A DNA stretch of 64,000 bases, from the NCBI GenBank assembly GCA_963662705.2, contig OY759767.1, positions 4,836,001 to 4,900,000 of the forward strand, given 5' to 3'. Positions 18,399 through 27,235 of this stretch are shown piece after piece. Source of the stretch: JAPPHA01 sp963662705 (GTDB lineage Bacteria; Pseudomonadota; Alphaproteobacteria; Rhodobacterales; Rhodobacteraceae). The position numbers and the translations under genes are program-made. The notes under the pieces are model-generated. The model did no database searches, was not told the DNA's origin, and saw nothing but the letters and a program-made list of their open reading frames with translations. Numbering within the stretch: the first letter of the stretch is position 1; every line of letters starts with the position of its first letter.

Positions 18399-18542
18399 GT
18401 CAATCCGCACCTGTTCATCAACGCATCCGGTACTGCGATGACACGGCGCGGATTTGCCAAGCGCCTCGAGATACGTGCCGAAGCCGCCGGGCCGGCGGTT
18501 CCGTCCATTGCCGACAGGGCTGTGACGCTTTACCCGCTTTGA
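18399..18542 (+). pseudogene. Tyrosine recombinase remnant
   Basis: The frame translates to a piece containing HLFINASGTAMTRRGFAKRL before running into unrelated residues and a stop. FxNAxGxxMTRRGFAKRLE matches the region just before the catalytic HxxR box of the recombinase remnant at 60,330-60,660 in this window. The catalytic residues themselves are gone. It lies next to the sulfotransferase gene inside an otherwise conserved gene block, so it probably marks an old integration. Confidence 0.6.
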
Positions 18543-18549
18543 CATTTCT

Positions 18550-19356
18550 TTATCCGGTCCACTTCAGGTCGTAGCCCAACGTTTTCCCGATTTCGCCGCA
18601 AATTGACCAAACTTCGAGGGCTCTTTTGTCGCCTTCCGCCCAATAGCGACGACGCGTGCTATCAATGATCCCCCCGACAGCGCTTTCGGTTTCAGGAATG
18701 TCGAGAAAACGGGCAATTGCATCCGATACGGCTTGTGCGTCAGCGCACAGATCCTCGAACCGAATTTCCAGGTATCGACTTGAGCCCAGTTCCCTGCCAA
18801 ACTGAATGGCCCCTTGTACCTGAAAAACCCAAGAGGCCGCATTGCGGATGTAATCGTCATCATTGCCTGGATCCCTGCGCCAACCCAGCCACGAGTAGGC
18901 GGCATGAAGCGTCGCCGCACCGACAGGGATGTCTGTTCGCGATGTCACATGAGTGCTCCTTAGGCAGGTATCTACCGGATGGCGCACCAGGTGGACGATC
19001 CTGGCGTTCGGAAAAGCCTGGACGACTTCCGGCAGTATCAACATCGTCTCCGGAAGCTTCCATCCCCAGAGCTGGCCTTCCTTCCATCGACCCCTTTTGA
19101 GAATCTTCTCTGCGCACCCTGACAATGCCTCGTTCCAACACCCGCGCTCGGGTGCGCCATCCGTGAGCTTCCTGGCGGCGGATTCATATTGTACTCCGAT
19201 CCATTCAATGGAATCTTCGGAGCCATTCAAACGGTTTCCCAGAAACACACCGTGTTCTTGCAGCAGCATGGACAAAAGCCGGGTCCCGCTGCCCCCGCGC
19301 CCGGTCGCAACGACAGGTTGCGAAAGAATGGTTGCAGAAACTTTGGTCGATCTCAT
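18550..19356 (-). CDS. Sulfotransferase family protein
   Basis: Probable PAPS-dependent sulfotransferase of 268 residues. The 5'-phosphosulfate loop VVATGRGGSGTRLLS is at residues 10-24 and the 3'-phosphate motif is HLVRHPVDTCLRS near residue 130, with a later IRFEDLCAD block as in the Sulfotransfer_3 group. The ATG at 19356 is chosen because the P-loop then lies at its normal distance from the N-terminus and an AGGAAG site precedes it; an ATG at 19464 is possible. It is on the opposite strand to its neighbours and splits the conserved rsmB-heparinase-purH block, which points to acquisition. The acceptor (polysaccharide, lipid or small molecule) is unknown. Confidence 0.8.
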   Translation of the reverse strand: MRSTKVSATILSQPVVATGRGGSGTRLLSMLLQEHGVFLGNRLNGSEDSIEWIGVQYESAARKLTDGAPERGCWNEALSGCAEKILKRGRWKEGQLWGWKLPETMLILPEVVQAFPNARIVHLVRHPVDTCLRSTHVTSRTDIPVGAATLHAAYSWLGWRRDPGNDDDYIRNAASWVFQVQGAIQFGRELGSSRYLEIRFEDLCADAQAVSDAIARFLDIPETESAVGGIIDSTRRRYWAEGDKRALEVWSICGEIGKTLGYDLKWTG

Positions 19357-19780
19357 CACGATTCTTCCTGTTCTCGGGTCCGAGCCGACCCAAGTTACTG
19401 AATTCTCATCCGGAGTAAAAAGCGAACATTCATGCGAATTTGGCGGCGCCGGAAAAAAATCCATGTCATCACCAGTCGTCCCCGGTTGGGTCGCCGTCAG
19501 CAGATCCGACTGCAACCCGGCATCAAATCTCCATCTGGTGCCCCTTGACACCCGGACAACCTCAGTGCGCAGTTTGACGCAGTCTTGCACAGGGAACCAG
19601 TTCCGCTTGCCGAATATCGTAAAAAAGGAAAACATTCGACAATTCCACACGGGATGGATGGAAACCGGCGAAGCGAGTCAACCCCCTGCAAGTCCGCCGA
19701 AATCGCGAAAACGGGATGCACCCGCCAGGTTCAGCCGCCAAATCCTTTCTCAACTCGAACCAATTCATGGTCCGGCCTGA
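19357..19780. other. Intergenic region upstream of sulfotransferase and heparinase genes
   Basis: About 420 bp between two divergent genes, expected to hold both promoters. No additional gene, repeat or RNA is recognised. Confidence 0.4.
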
Positions 19781-21469
19781 ATGGCATCATTTCTGACAAG
19801 ACTGGGGAACCGGCTCCGTGCAGCAGGCGACAGAGGAGCAATCCGCAAGTCCCGACGCTATCCGCCCGCATCCGTCACACGTTTTCGCCCCACGCCCAAG
19901 CCTGCGGGGAACCCGGTTCTCGGCACCGAACTGGTTTCAGGCCGGTTCTTTCTCTCGGGCCGGGAAGTCCTGATTCCGGACAATTCGATCTGGAACCTGA
20001 AATTCGCGTCGTCACCGCGTTTCGATCTCCTGCACGGCTTTGGCTGGCTTGATGATTTCGCCTCGGAAGGATCGATCCGCTCACGATCGCTTGCATTGGA
20101 CTGGACGCTCGAGTGGATCGAACGATTCGGGCAGGGAGACCATGTCTGGAACTGGACGCCGGCGATGACCGGGCAGCGAATCGTGCGCTGGCTGAATCAT
20201 TTCGACTTTCTCACTGCAACGATGGACCCCGAGGAAATCGACGGATTCGAGTCATCGCTGACCCGCCAGATCTGGTTCCTGAACAGGCGGGCACGTTCTT
20301 CGCCGGACGGCCTGCCCGCCCTCGAGGCGTTGACGGGCTTGATCTACGGAATCGCCGCGATCGACCTTCGCCCGACGCTGGCGGTCCGTGCATCGGGTTG
20401 GGTCACTTCCTGGATTTCGCGAAACATGGGCCCGGACGGCGGTCTGCGATCAAGGAATCCGCAGCAGCTCTCCCAAGCACTCATTTTCATGTCCTGGGCG
20501 GCCGACGCGATCAGGGCCTGCGGCCTTGAACCTTCGCAACTGCATCTCGATGCGATGCACCGGGCAGCAGGCGCCGTGAGGAAACTTCGGCTCGGGAATG
20601 GTGCGCTCGCGCGGTTTCACGGAGGGGATGCGGGGTCCACTGCCCTGATCGACCACACCATCGCGGAACTCGGTCATGACCCGGCTGATGACAAGACTTC
20701 GTCAATGGGATTCACCAGGATGACCAATGGCGCTGCGGTCCTCGTAATGGACACCGGAACCTGGCCGGAATCGGTGCACCGGGAGGCGGCTTTTTCCTCG
20801 ACGCTGGCATTCGAGTTCACATCCGGCCGGAGTCCCCTGCTGATCAATGCAGGGCCGGCCATACTGGATGACGCCGATAGCGAGGAATTCGCCAGGTCGC
20901 CGGCGGCACACAATACGCTCTGGATTGCAGAAGGCCTCTACCCTCTCGACGCACCTCCAATCAGGCCTGATCCGCCGAGAACCGTCACCGCGAAAACCGG
21001 GTTCAATCACCACGGATCGGCACTTCAAGCACACCACGACGGATACGCGGGCAGATTTGGTGTCGTCCATTCCCGGCGGGTCGAATTGACGGAAAACGGA
21101 TTTGCTTTCCGGGGCGAGGATCGGCTTCATCCGGACATGCCCGTGAGTGGGAGCGGACGAAGGTCAGGGACTCGCCCGAAGGGAGAGCCGGGAATTACCG
21201 TTCTGATCGGGTTCTGTGTCCATCCAGACGTCACGGTCCGCGTTGACAGCGATGACAGTGTCGTTCATCTCGTGCTGCCGAATGGCGAGACATGGGAATT
21301 CGGGATAAGCAGTGGCGCCCTGGCACTCCTTCCCGCAACGGTGATGGAATTGGATCGCAATGAACTGGTCTCCACGACCCGAATCGTGGTGTCATCACGG
21401 ATTCAGCATCCTGAAAGCCTCATCCGGTGGTCGTTCGTGTGCGTTGACAGGGGCAGGACCCTGATCTGA
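19781..21469 (+). CDS. Heparinase II/III family protein
   Basis: Protein of 562 residues with an alpha/alpha-toroid N-terminal half (LTRQIWFLNRRARSSPDGLPALEAL, then ISRNMGPDGGLRSRNPQQLSQ in the central helices) and a C-terminal beta-sandwich Hepar_II_III domain (FSSTLAFEFTSGRSPLLINAG, SPAAHNTLWI with the conserved His). The family cleaves uronate-containing polysaccharides by beta-elimination, but the alphaproteobacterial members next to purH are almost never characterised. No clear signal peptide is seen. The next gene, purH, follows about 110 bp later, as in relatives. Confidence 0.85.
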   Translation: MASFLTRLGNRLRAAGDRGAIRKSRRYPPASVTRFRPTPKPAGNPVLGTELVSGRFFLSGREVLIPDNSIWNLKFASSPRFDLLHGFGWLDDFASEGSIRSRSLALDWTLEWIERFGQGDHVWNWTPAMTGQRIVRWLNHFDFLTATMDPEEIDGFESSLTRQIWFLNRRARSSPDGLPALEALTGLIYGIAAIDLRPTLAVRASGWVTSWISRNMGPDGGLRSRNPQQLSQALIFMSWAADAIRACGLEPSQLHLDAMHRAAGAVRKLRLGNGALARFHGGDAGSTALIDHTIAELGHDPADDKTSSMGFTRMTNGAAVLVMDTGTWPESVHREAAFSSTLAFEFTSGRSPLLINAGPAILDDADSEEFARSPAAHNTLWIAEGLYPLDAPPIRPDPPRTVTAKTGFNHHGSALQAHHDGYAGRFGVVHSRRVELTENGFAFRGEDRLHPDMPVSGSGRRSGTRPKGEPGITVLIGFCVHPDVTVRVDSDDSVVHLVLPNGETWEFGISSGALALLPATVMELDRNELVSTTRIVVSSRIQHPESLIRWSFVCVDRGRTLI

Positions 21470-21583
21470 TTGCACGACCAGAATTTCTCCTGCTGGCGAC
21501 AACAGTTGCACCGGCGGCAAGATTGCAATGACACCGACATGCCGTTTCGAGGCTGGTGGACAACAATGGGCGGAAGGCGACAC

Positions 21584-23212
21584 ATGGCGACGAGAACGAG
21601 GTCACGGGCAAGAAAAACCCAGAACGACGTTGTCCGTATACGCCGGGCGTTGATTTCGGTTTCAGACAAGTCGGGACTTGACGACCTTGTCCCGATCCTC
21701 GGACGGTTCGGTGTCGAAATCGTCTCGACCGGCGCAACGGCTTCGGCGATTCGGCAGACCGGGGCGGAAGTCCGGGAGGTTTCGGATCTGACCGGGCACC
21801 CGGAAATCATGGATGGACGGGTCAAGACACTTCATCCGGGGGTCCATGGCGGTTTGCTTGCCGACCCGGGCGACAACACACACGTGCGGGCGATGGCGGA
21901 GCACGGTATCGAGTCCGTGCAACTCCTGGTCGTGAATCTCTACCCTTTTGAATCGACCGTTGCCGACGGCGCGGGCCCCGAGTCCTGCATCGAGGACATC
22001 GACATTGGCGGACCGGCAATGATCCGTGCGGCAGCAAAGAACCATGCGCATGTATGCGCGATCGCCAACATCGACGACTATCGTAAACTGATCGAGGAAA
22101 TGGAGCTGACCGGTGGGGGGACCCGCCTCGCGTTCCGCCGCGAAATGGCCGAGATCGCCTTTTCGAGAACGGCTTCATATGACGCGGCCGTCGCAGACTG
22201 GATGGCCTCGCGGACCGGCGTGACGACGCCGCGCCGGACGCGGACCGTAGCCGGCCATTTCGTGCGAACACTCCGTTACGGGGAAAACCCGCACCAGGGA
22301 GCGACCCTCTATTCGGACGGCTCGGGACGACCCGGGCCGGTCTCCGCCAGACAGCTCCAGGGCAAGGAGCTTTCATACAACAATTACTGTGACCTCGACG
22401 CCGGCCTCGGACTGATTTCGGAGTTTCGCCCGGATGTCGACGGTGCGGCCTGCGTCATTATCAAGCACGGCAATCCATGCGGGGTCGCGTGCAGGTCAAC
22501 GGTCCTGGATGCGTATCTTGCCGCGCTGGACTGTGATCCCGACTCCGCCTTTGGCGGAATTGTCTGTTTCAATGCCAGGCTGACGAAGGACGTCTCCAAG
22601 GCGATTTCCAGCGTGTTTACCGAGGTCGTTTCCGCCCCGTCCATCGACCGCCGCGCGGCAAAGACCCTCGAGAACAGGACCAACCTCAGGCTCCTGGAAG
22701 TTGATCCGATTCCCGACCACTTGCGCCCGCGCGAGGTGATACGGCCGATCGTGGGCGGCTTCCTCCTGCAGGACTCCGGCGGGGATTCCCCTGGTCTTGA
22801 CGACGTCACGACAGTCACCGAAAGGCATCCGTCCGATGACGAGGTCAGGGACATGTTGTTTGCCTGGCGGGTGGTCAAACATGTCACGTCCAATGCCGTC
22901 ATCTATTGCCGGGACCGGACAACCTTGGGGATTGGAGCAGGCCAGATGAGCCGCGTGGACAGCGCCCGGATCGCCGGCTTGAAGTCCAGGGACCGGTTCT
23001 CAACGGGAGAGGGCGACGGTACCGGTCGGGGGCTGGTGGCGGCGTCGGACGCTTTCCTGCCATTCCCCGACGCAATCTCCCAAATGACGGCTGCCGGTGT
23101 CACCGCGCTCATTCAACCCGGCGGCTCCCGTGGCGATTCCGAGGTCATTCAGGCGGCGAACGACGCCGGGATCGCAATGATGTTCACGGGAATCCGGCAA
23201 TTCAGCCATTGA
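21584..23212 (+). CDS. purH: Bifunctional AICAR formyltransferase / IMP cyclohydrolase
   Basis: Last two steps of purine biosynthesis, 542 residues. The N-terminal IMP cyclohydrolase domain starts at RRALISVSDKSGLDDL with GGPAMIRAAAKN; the C-terminal AICAR transformylase has RYGENPHQ, ELSYNNYCDLDA, the catalytic KHGNPCGVA, DPDSAFGGI and SDAFLPFPD. The ATG at 21584 is chosen because GGAAGG lies upstream; the frame is open further 5' (ATG at 21539) but the extra residues are not family-like. Transcribed toward hppD. Confidence 0.97.
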   Translation: MATRTRSRARKTQNDVVRIRRALISVSDKSGLDDLVPILGRFGVEIVSTGATASAIRQTGAEVREVSDLTGHPEIMDGRVKTLHPGVHGGLLADPGDNTHVRAMAEHGIESVQLLVVNLYPFESTVADGAGPESCIEDIDIGGPAMIRAAAKNHAHVCAIANIDDYRKLIEEMELTGGGTRLAFRREMAEIAFSRTASYDAAVADWMASRTGVTTPRRTRTVAGHFVRTLRYGENPHQGATLYSDGSGRPGPVSARQLQGKELSYNNYCDLDAGLGLISEFRPDVDGAACVIIKHGNPCGVACRSTVLDAYLAALDCDPDSAFGGIVCFNARLTKDVSKAISSVFTEVVSAPSIDRRAAKTLENRTNLRLLEVDPIPDHLRPREVIRPIVGGFLLQDSGGDSPGLDDVTTVTERHPSDDEVRDMLFAWRVVKHVTSNAVIYCRDRTTLGIGAGQMSRVDSARIAGLKSRDRFSTGEGDGTGRGLVAASDAFLPFPDAISQMTAAGVTALIQPGGSRGDSEVIQAANDAGIAMMFTGIRQFSH

Positions 23213-23295
23213 AGCCGCCGGGCGGAAACCGTGAGACAGGCCGCCGTCCCGCTTGCCGGATGCCCGGTCTCCACGATCGGCACGCTGACATTGAC

Positions 23296-23312
23296 GGCCG
23301 TTTTCGACGGCC
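23296..23312. terminator. Hairpin between convergent purH and hppD
   Basis: GGCCGT and ACGGCC form a perfect six-pair stem with a five-base loop, placed just before the hppD stop in the convergent gap. There is no T-run on either side, so terminator function is only suggested by position. Confidence 0.3.
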
Positions 23313-23315
23313 GGC

Positions 23316-24422
23316 TTACTGATCGGTGCCGAGGACGCCCCGTTCGATCTGGTCCGCCTCGATTGATTCGAACAGTGCCCTGAAATTGCCTTCGCCGAAT
23401 CCATCGTCGCCCTTGCGCTGGATGAACTCGAAAAAGATCGGTCCGACCAGGGTTTTCGAGAAGATCTGCAGGAGTACCCGGGTTTCGCCGCCATTCACGA
23501 CGCCTTCGCCGTCTATCAGGACCCCGTGTTTCATCATCCGGTCGATCGGCTCTTCATGCCGCTCGACGCGGGCGTGTGACATGTCATAGTAGGTCCCGGG
23601 CGGGGGAGGCATGAACTCGATCCCGTTGCCGGAGATCCGGTCAATCGACTCGTAGATGTCTTCCGTGGCCACGGCAATGTGCTGGATGCCTTCGCCCTTG
23701 TATTCACGCAGATATTCCTCGATCTGGCTGTGATCGTCCGCGCTTTCGTTGATCGGAATGCGGATCTTGCCGTCGGGCGATGTCAGCGCGCGCGAGAAGA
23801 GGCCGGTCTGTTTGCCCTTGATGTCGAAAAAGCGGATTTCGCGGAAGTTGAATGCCCTGGCATAGAAGTCGTACCAGGTGCTCATGTTTCCGCGCACGAC
23901 GTTGTGCGTCAAGTGATCGAGATAGTAGAAACCGGCGCCGCGCGGTCTGGGGTCGCGTACGCCTGTCCATTCGAATTCCGCCTCGTAACACGACCCGCGC
24001 TCGCCGTAGGTCTCGACGAAATACAGCAAAGACCCGCCGATTCCGATTACGGCCGGGACGTCAAGAGACTTGTCCCTGCCAGTATATTCTTCGGCTCCGC
24101 AGTCGAGTGCGCAATTCATTGCATGCCGGGCGTCGACGACTCGCCAGGCCATCGCCGGCGCACAGGGTCCATGAGTTTTGACAAAGCCCGCAGCGTGGCA
24201 ATCGGGTTCGTTGTTGATGGTGAAATTGATGTCGCCCTGCCGGTAGAGACTGATGTCCTTTGACCTGTGCCGGGCAACCTCGACGTAACCCATCATCGTG
24301 AACAACTCGTGAAGCCGGGCCGCGTCCGGATGGGCGAACTCCACGAACTCGAACCCGTCCGTACCCGCGACATTGACCGCGTCAATCCTGGCTGTTGGTG
24401 CATCATGTGGAAACGGACCCAT
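23316..24422 (-). CDS. hppD: 4-hydroxyphenylpyruvate dioxygenase
   Basis: Non-haem iron dioxygenase converting 4-hydroxyphenylpyruvate to homogentisate in tyrosine catabolism, 368 residues. Two VOC-type domains are present; the iron ligands are His170 (YLDHLTHNV), His248 (GIQHIAVAT) and Glu332 (IFFEFIQRKG), with the C-terminal gate GDDGFGEGNF. The ATG at 24422 has AGGAGG six bases upstream; a longer frame exists 5' but is not family-like. No other homogentisate-pathway gene is in the window. Confidence 0.97.
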   Translation of the reverse strand: MGPFPHDAPTARIDAVNVAGTDGFEFVEFAHPDAARLHELFTMMGYVEVARHRSKDISLYRQGDINFTINNEPDCHAAGFVKTHGPCAPAMAWRVVDARHAMNCALDCGAEEYTGRDKSLDVPAVIGIGGSLLYFVETYGERGSCYEAEFEWTGVRDPRPRGAGFYYLDHLTHNVVRGNMSTWYDFYARAFNFREIRFFDIKGKQTGLFSRALTSPDGKIRIPINESADDHSQIEEYLREYKGEGIQHIAVATEDIYESIDRISGNGIEFMPPPPGTYYDMSHARVERHEEPIDRMMKHGVLIDGEGVVNGGETRVLLQIFSKTLVGPIFFEFIQRKGDDGFGEGNFRALFESIEADQIERGVLGTDQ

Positions 24423-24774
24423 GGTCGTCCTCCTGTTTTGGTCCGCGCTCACGTGCCCTTCGCGCGAAAAAACAAGATCCCGGCCCGCGGGGACTGGCTG
24501 TTGGTGCGCCCGGCATGGGCGCCACAGTCCGGTCACGACCCCATTGCATGGTGAGAGGTGAAATGTCAATCGGTCGTACCGATGAACAATCACAGGTCAA
24601 GGCAACGTGCCGGGCGGCCTGTCTCGTTTCGGCCAGGAACTCGCCCGGTCACCTGCACGGCTGTCTGCGGAATCGCGGAACCGCTTGACTTGGGAAGCGG
24701 TTCGGAATTTCCTGTCCTGCACGGCATGTGGCGCCAAGTGACCGGCCACTGCGCTCAACCAGAAAGCAATCGCC
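24423..24774. other. Divergent intergenic region
   Basis: About 350 bp between hppD and the DUF899 gene, which read outward from it. Both promoters are expected here. No further gene or repeat seen. Confidence 0.4.
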
Positions 24775-25377
24775 ATGACCGACCAGGACATCACGGATCT
24801 CGAAAAACAGATCGCTGAACTTACCACGACCCTGAACGAGGCGCGCAGCAAGCTGACACCAGTACCCGTACCCGACTACAGTTTCCAGACGCTGGAGGGT
24901 GAAGTTTCGCTTCTCGACCTGTTCGGCGGGCGGGACGTGCTGCTTGCTATTCACAACATGGGCCAGGGATGCAGGTACTGCACGTTGTGGGCCGACGGCT
25001 TCAATGGGTTGCTCCCTCATCTGGAGTCGGCCATGGCTGTCGTGCTTCTGTCCAGGGATCCACCTGCGCTCCAGCGTGATTTTGCCGGATCACGCAACTG
25101 GCGATTCCGCCTCGCATCACATGGCGGCGGAGACTACATCAGCGAGCAGACGGTCATGTCAGGCGTCGACAACATGCCGGGAGCGGTCGTCTACAAGCGC
25201 TCCGGCGACCGGGTTTTTCGCTGGAGCAGCGCAGTGTTCGGACCTGGTGACCTGTACTGCTCCATGTGGAACCTGTTGGGTCTTGCCGGCCTTGGCGGCG
25301 ACGCATGGACTCCCCAGTTTCGCTACTGGACGCGCCCGGAACAACTCGATGACGGCGGGGAAAACGTCATCGACTAA
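24775..25377 (+). CDS. DUF899 thioredoxin-fold protein
   Basis: Protein of 200 residues with a short N-terminal helix (LEKQIAELTTTLNEARSKL, probably coiled coil) followed by a thioredoxin-like domain. The DUF899 features are LFGGRDVLLAIHNMGQGC with a CRYC pair directly after, a WADGFNGLLPHLE block, and late FGPGDLYCSMW. The CxxC suggests redox activity, but the family's substrate is not known. Start ATG at 24775 gives the family length. Confidence 0.85.
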   Translation: MTDQDITDLEKQIAELTTTLNEARSKLTPVPVPDYSFQTLEGEVSLLDLFGGRDVLLAIHNMGQGCRYCTLWADGFNGLLPHLESAMAVVLLSRDPPALQRDFAGSRNWRFRLASHGGGDYISEQTVMSGVDNMPGAVVYKRSGDRVFRWSSAVFGPGDLYCSMWNLLGLAGLGGDAWTPQFRYWTRPEQLDDGGENVID

Positions 25378-25573
25378 TCGACGCACCGGCTCGTGCAGCG
25401 CCTGAACGTCGCCGCGACCTGCATTCTCGAACGATGCCCGGGACACTGCCATTGAGCCCGCGGACGTGCCTCGACGATCCCGTTCGGGGATTGTCTAGCC
25501 GATCGCCGGCGCGGGAACACCCGGGTTCGTTCGTGCCCCCGCCTGAACGATGGACTGTTCGGGAATCCGCGCT

Positions 25574-26284
25574 TCACACCCTCTTCGCTTCAAACTCCGC
25601 CCAGACCTCCTCAAGCCTGTCGATGTCGAACCCCGGCTCACGGGCGGGCCCGAGCACGATTGACTCGCGTGCAACCATGGTTTCGATGGCACCCTTCAGG
25701 ACAGGAATGACGTCCCGGGGAATGACCAGCGCACCGTGCCGATCGGCATGGATGAGTTCACCCTGCTCGACATCCATTCCCATGATCTTGACCGGGGTGC
25801 CGAATTCGACAACATGAACGAAACCGTGGCTTACCCCGATGGAACCCGCCAGGATCGGGAAGCCGTCGTCGATCGCGCCTAGATCGCGCATCACGCCATT
25901 CGTGATGGCGCCGGCGAGTCCGAGCCCCTTGTGGACGGCGACGTGAACCTCCCCCCACCATGCCGCGGCACATCCCGGGTAATCCGTGTCCTCAATGACC
26001 GCGACGGACGGGCCGGTCCCCGAAGCCATCGAACGAAAGTATTCCATGCGTCGGGCACGCAGGACGTCGGGTGATTCAACCGGTGGCAGGAGACCGGCGA
26101 TCCTTGCAGTTCGCGCAATCCCGACGATGGCCGGAGCTTCGGGAGCGGTGTGCTGCATCGTACCGCGCGTATGGCGGTCGAATCCCCGCTCTCCCCGGGC
26201 GACCTCGATCGCGTTGCATACTGTCGGCGTATCGACCGAGCGGAGGAGCGCGAGCAGGTCTTCGGGAACTACATTCTGAGCCAA
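25574..26284 (-). CDS. RraA family protein (possible 2-oxo acid aldolase)
   Basis: Protein of 236 residues of the RraA/HMG-aldolase fold. Visible family blocks are DTPTVCNAIEVARG near the N-terminus, GLAGAITNGVMRDLGAI (substrate and metal loop with Arg-Asp) and GELIHADRHGALVIPRDV. Members are class II aldolases (4-hydroxy-4-methyl-2-oxoglutarate), oxaloacetate decarboxylases or RNase E inhibitors; which applies cannot be told. The start is a TTG at 26284 with a GAGG site, inside the 3' end of the hydrolase gene (16-bp overlap), so the two are translationally coupled. Confidence 0.85.
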   Translation of the reverse strand: MAQNVVPEDLLALLRSVDTPTVCNAIEVARGERGFDRHTRGTMQHTAPEAPAIVGIARTARIAGLLPPVESPDVLRARRMEYFRSMASGTGPSVAVIEDTDYPGCAAAWWGEVHVAVHKGLGLAGAITNGVMRDLGAIDDGFPILAGSIGVSHGFVHVVEFGTPVKIMGMDVEQGELIHADRHGALVIPRDVIPVLKGAIETMVARESIVLGPAREPGFDIDRLEEVWAEFEAKRV

Positions 26285-26964
26285 TGCCTCAATTCCTCGT
26301 TCGTTCTTTCCGGTTGCTCCAGTGTCGGCATGTGGCCGGCTCCGGCAATGATCGCCAGCCGCGAACCCGTGATCAGGTCGTGCATCAATTCATGGCGCTC
26401 GACCGGGCACAGGCGATCCTCTTCACCGCAGAGCACGAGCGAAGGGACAGCGATTTCACTCAGCGTACCGCATTGATCAGGGCGGTGTCGAATGGCATGG
26501 GACTGATCCCTGAACACGTCGCTCCCAAGTTCCTCGGCCATGTCCATGCACAGCCCGAGTATCCTTCCCTTCTCCGACCCGTTTGCCAGGTATTTCGGCT
26601 TCATTTCATCACGCATGACCGCACGCAGTTCTCCGTTCCGAACCCTGTCTGCCTGCAGAGCGCGAACGGTAACCATCTCGGGCGGATCAGCGAAAGGGTT
26701 CGTGTCCATCAGCGCCAGGCGTTGAACACGGTCAGGGGCCTGTCGGATGACCTCCATTGCCACGATTCCACCCATGGACAGGCCGGCAAGGGCAAATCGC
26801 GGTGGCGACTGCTCGAGAACCCGACGTGCCAGTCCGGCGATCGTGGCCTCGCCTTTCAGCGGAACGAACATGACCGAACGATCGAGCGAAAAGGCCGCAA
26901 TTTGCGGGGCGAAGAGCCGCACGTCGCACATCATGCCCGGAAGGAATACGAGAGGTTCACGCAT
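26269..26964 (-). CDS. Alpha/beta hydrolase
   Basis: Soluble hydrolase of 231 residues. The nucleophile elbow is LAGLSMGGIV, the oxyanion region is FLPGMMCD, the acid is probably the Asp in LVLCGEEDRLCP, and the catalytic His is in IAGAGHMPTLEQP. The ATG at 26964 gives the normal start two residues before the first strand. It overlaps the RraA gene downstream; a hydrolase plus a lyase suggests a small catabolic pair, for instance opening an ester or lactone before C-C cleavage (inference). Confidence 0.88.
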   Translation of the reverse strand: MREPLVFLPGMMCDVRLFAPQIAAFSLDRSVMFVPLKGEATIAGLARRVLEQSPPRFALAGLSMGGIVAMEVIRQAPDRVQRLALMDTNPFADPPEMVTVRALQADRVRNGELRAVMRDEMKPKYLANGSEKGRILGLCMDMAEELGSDVFRDQSHAIRHRPDQCGTLSEIAVPSLVLCGEEDRLCPVERHELMHDLITGSRLAIIAGAGHMPTLEQPERTNEELRHWLRM

Positions 26965-27235
26965 CAGTCGATCCGCCCCGTGACTTCCCTGCGAACACAC
27001 ATTTTCCGATGGTGGGACAATCGCCAGATCAGGCCTTGCGGACCCGGGTCGCCCGGACCCGGCGACTGCCCCGCCCTGCCGCAATTCCTGACCGTGCCGT
27101 TCGCCGCCCGATGCCTGTCACGACTGCACTCCCGAGGGAACCGTTCCAATGACCGGAAACCAGCGACATCGAACGCAGCGGGGACAAGGACGCCCCGATG
27201 GCCGGTGGATCGCGATACGTGCGACGACACACGCC

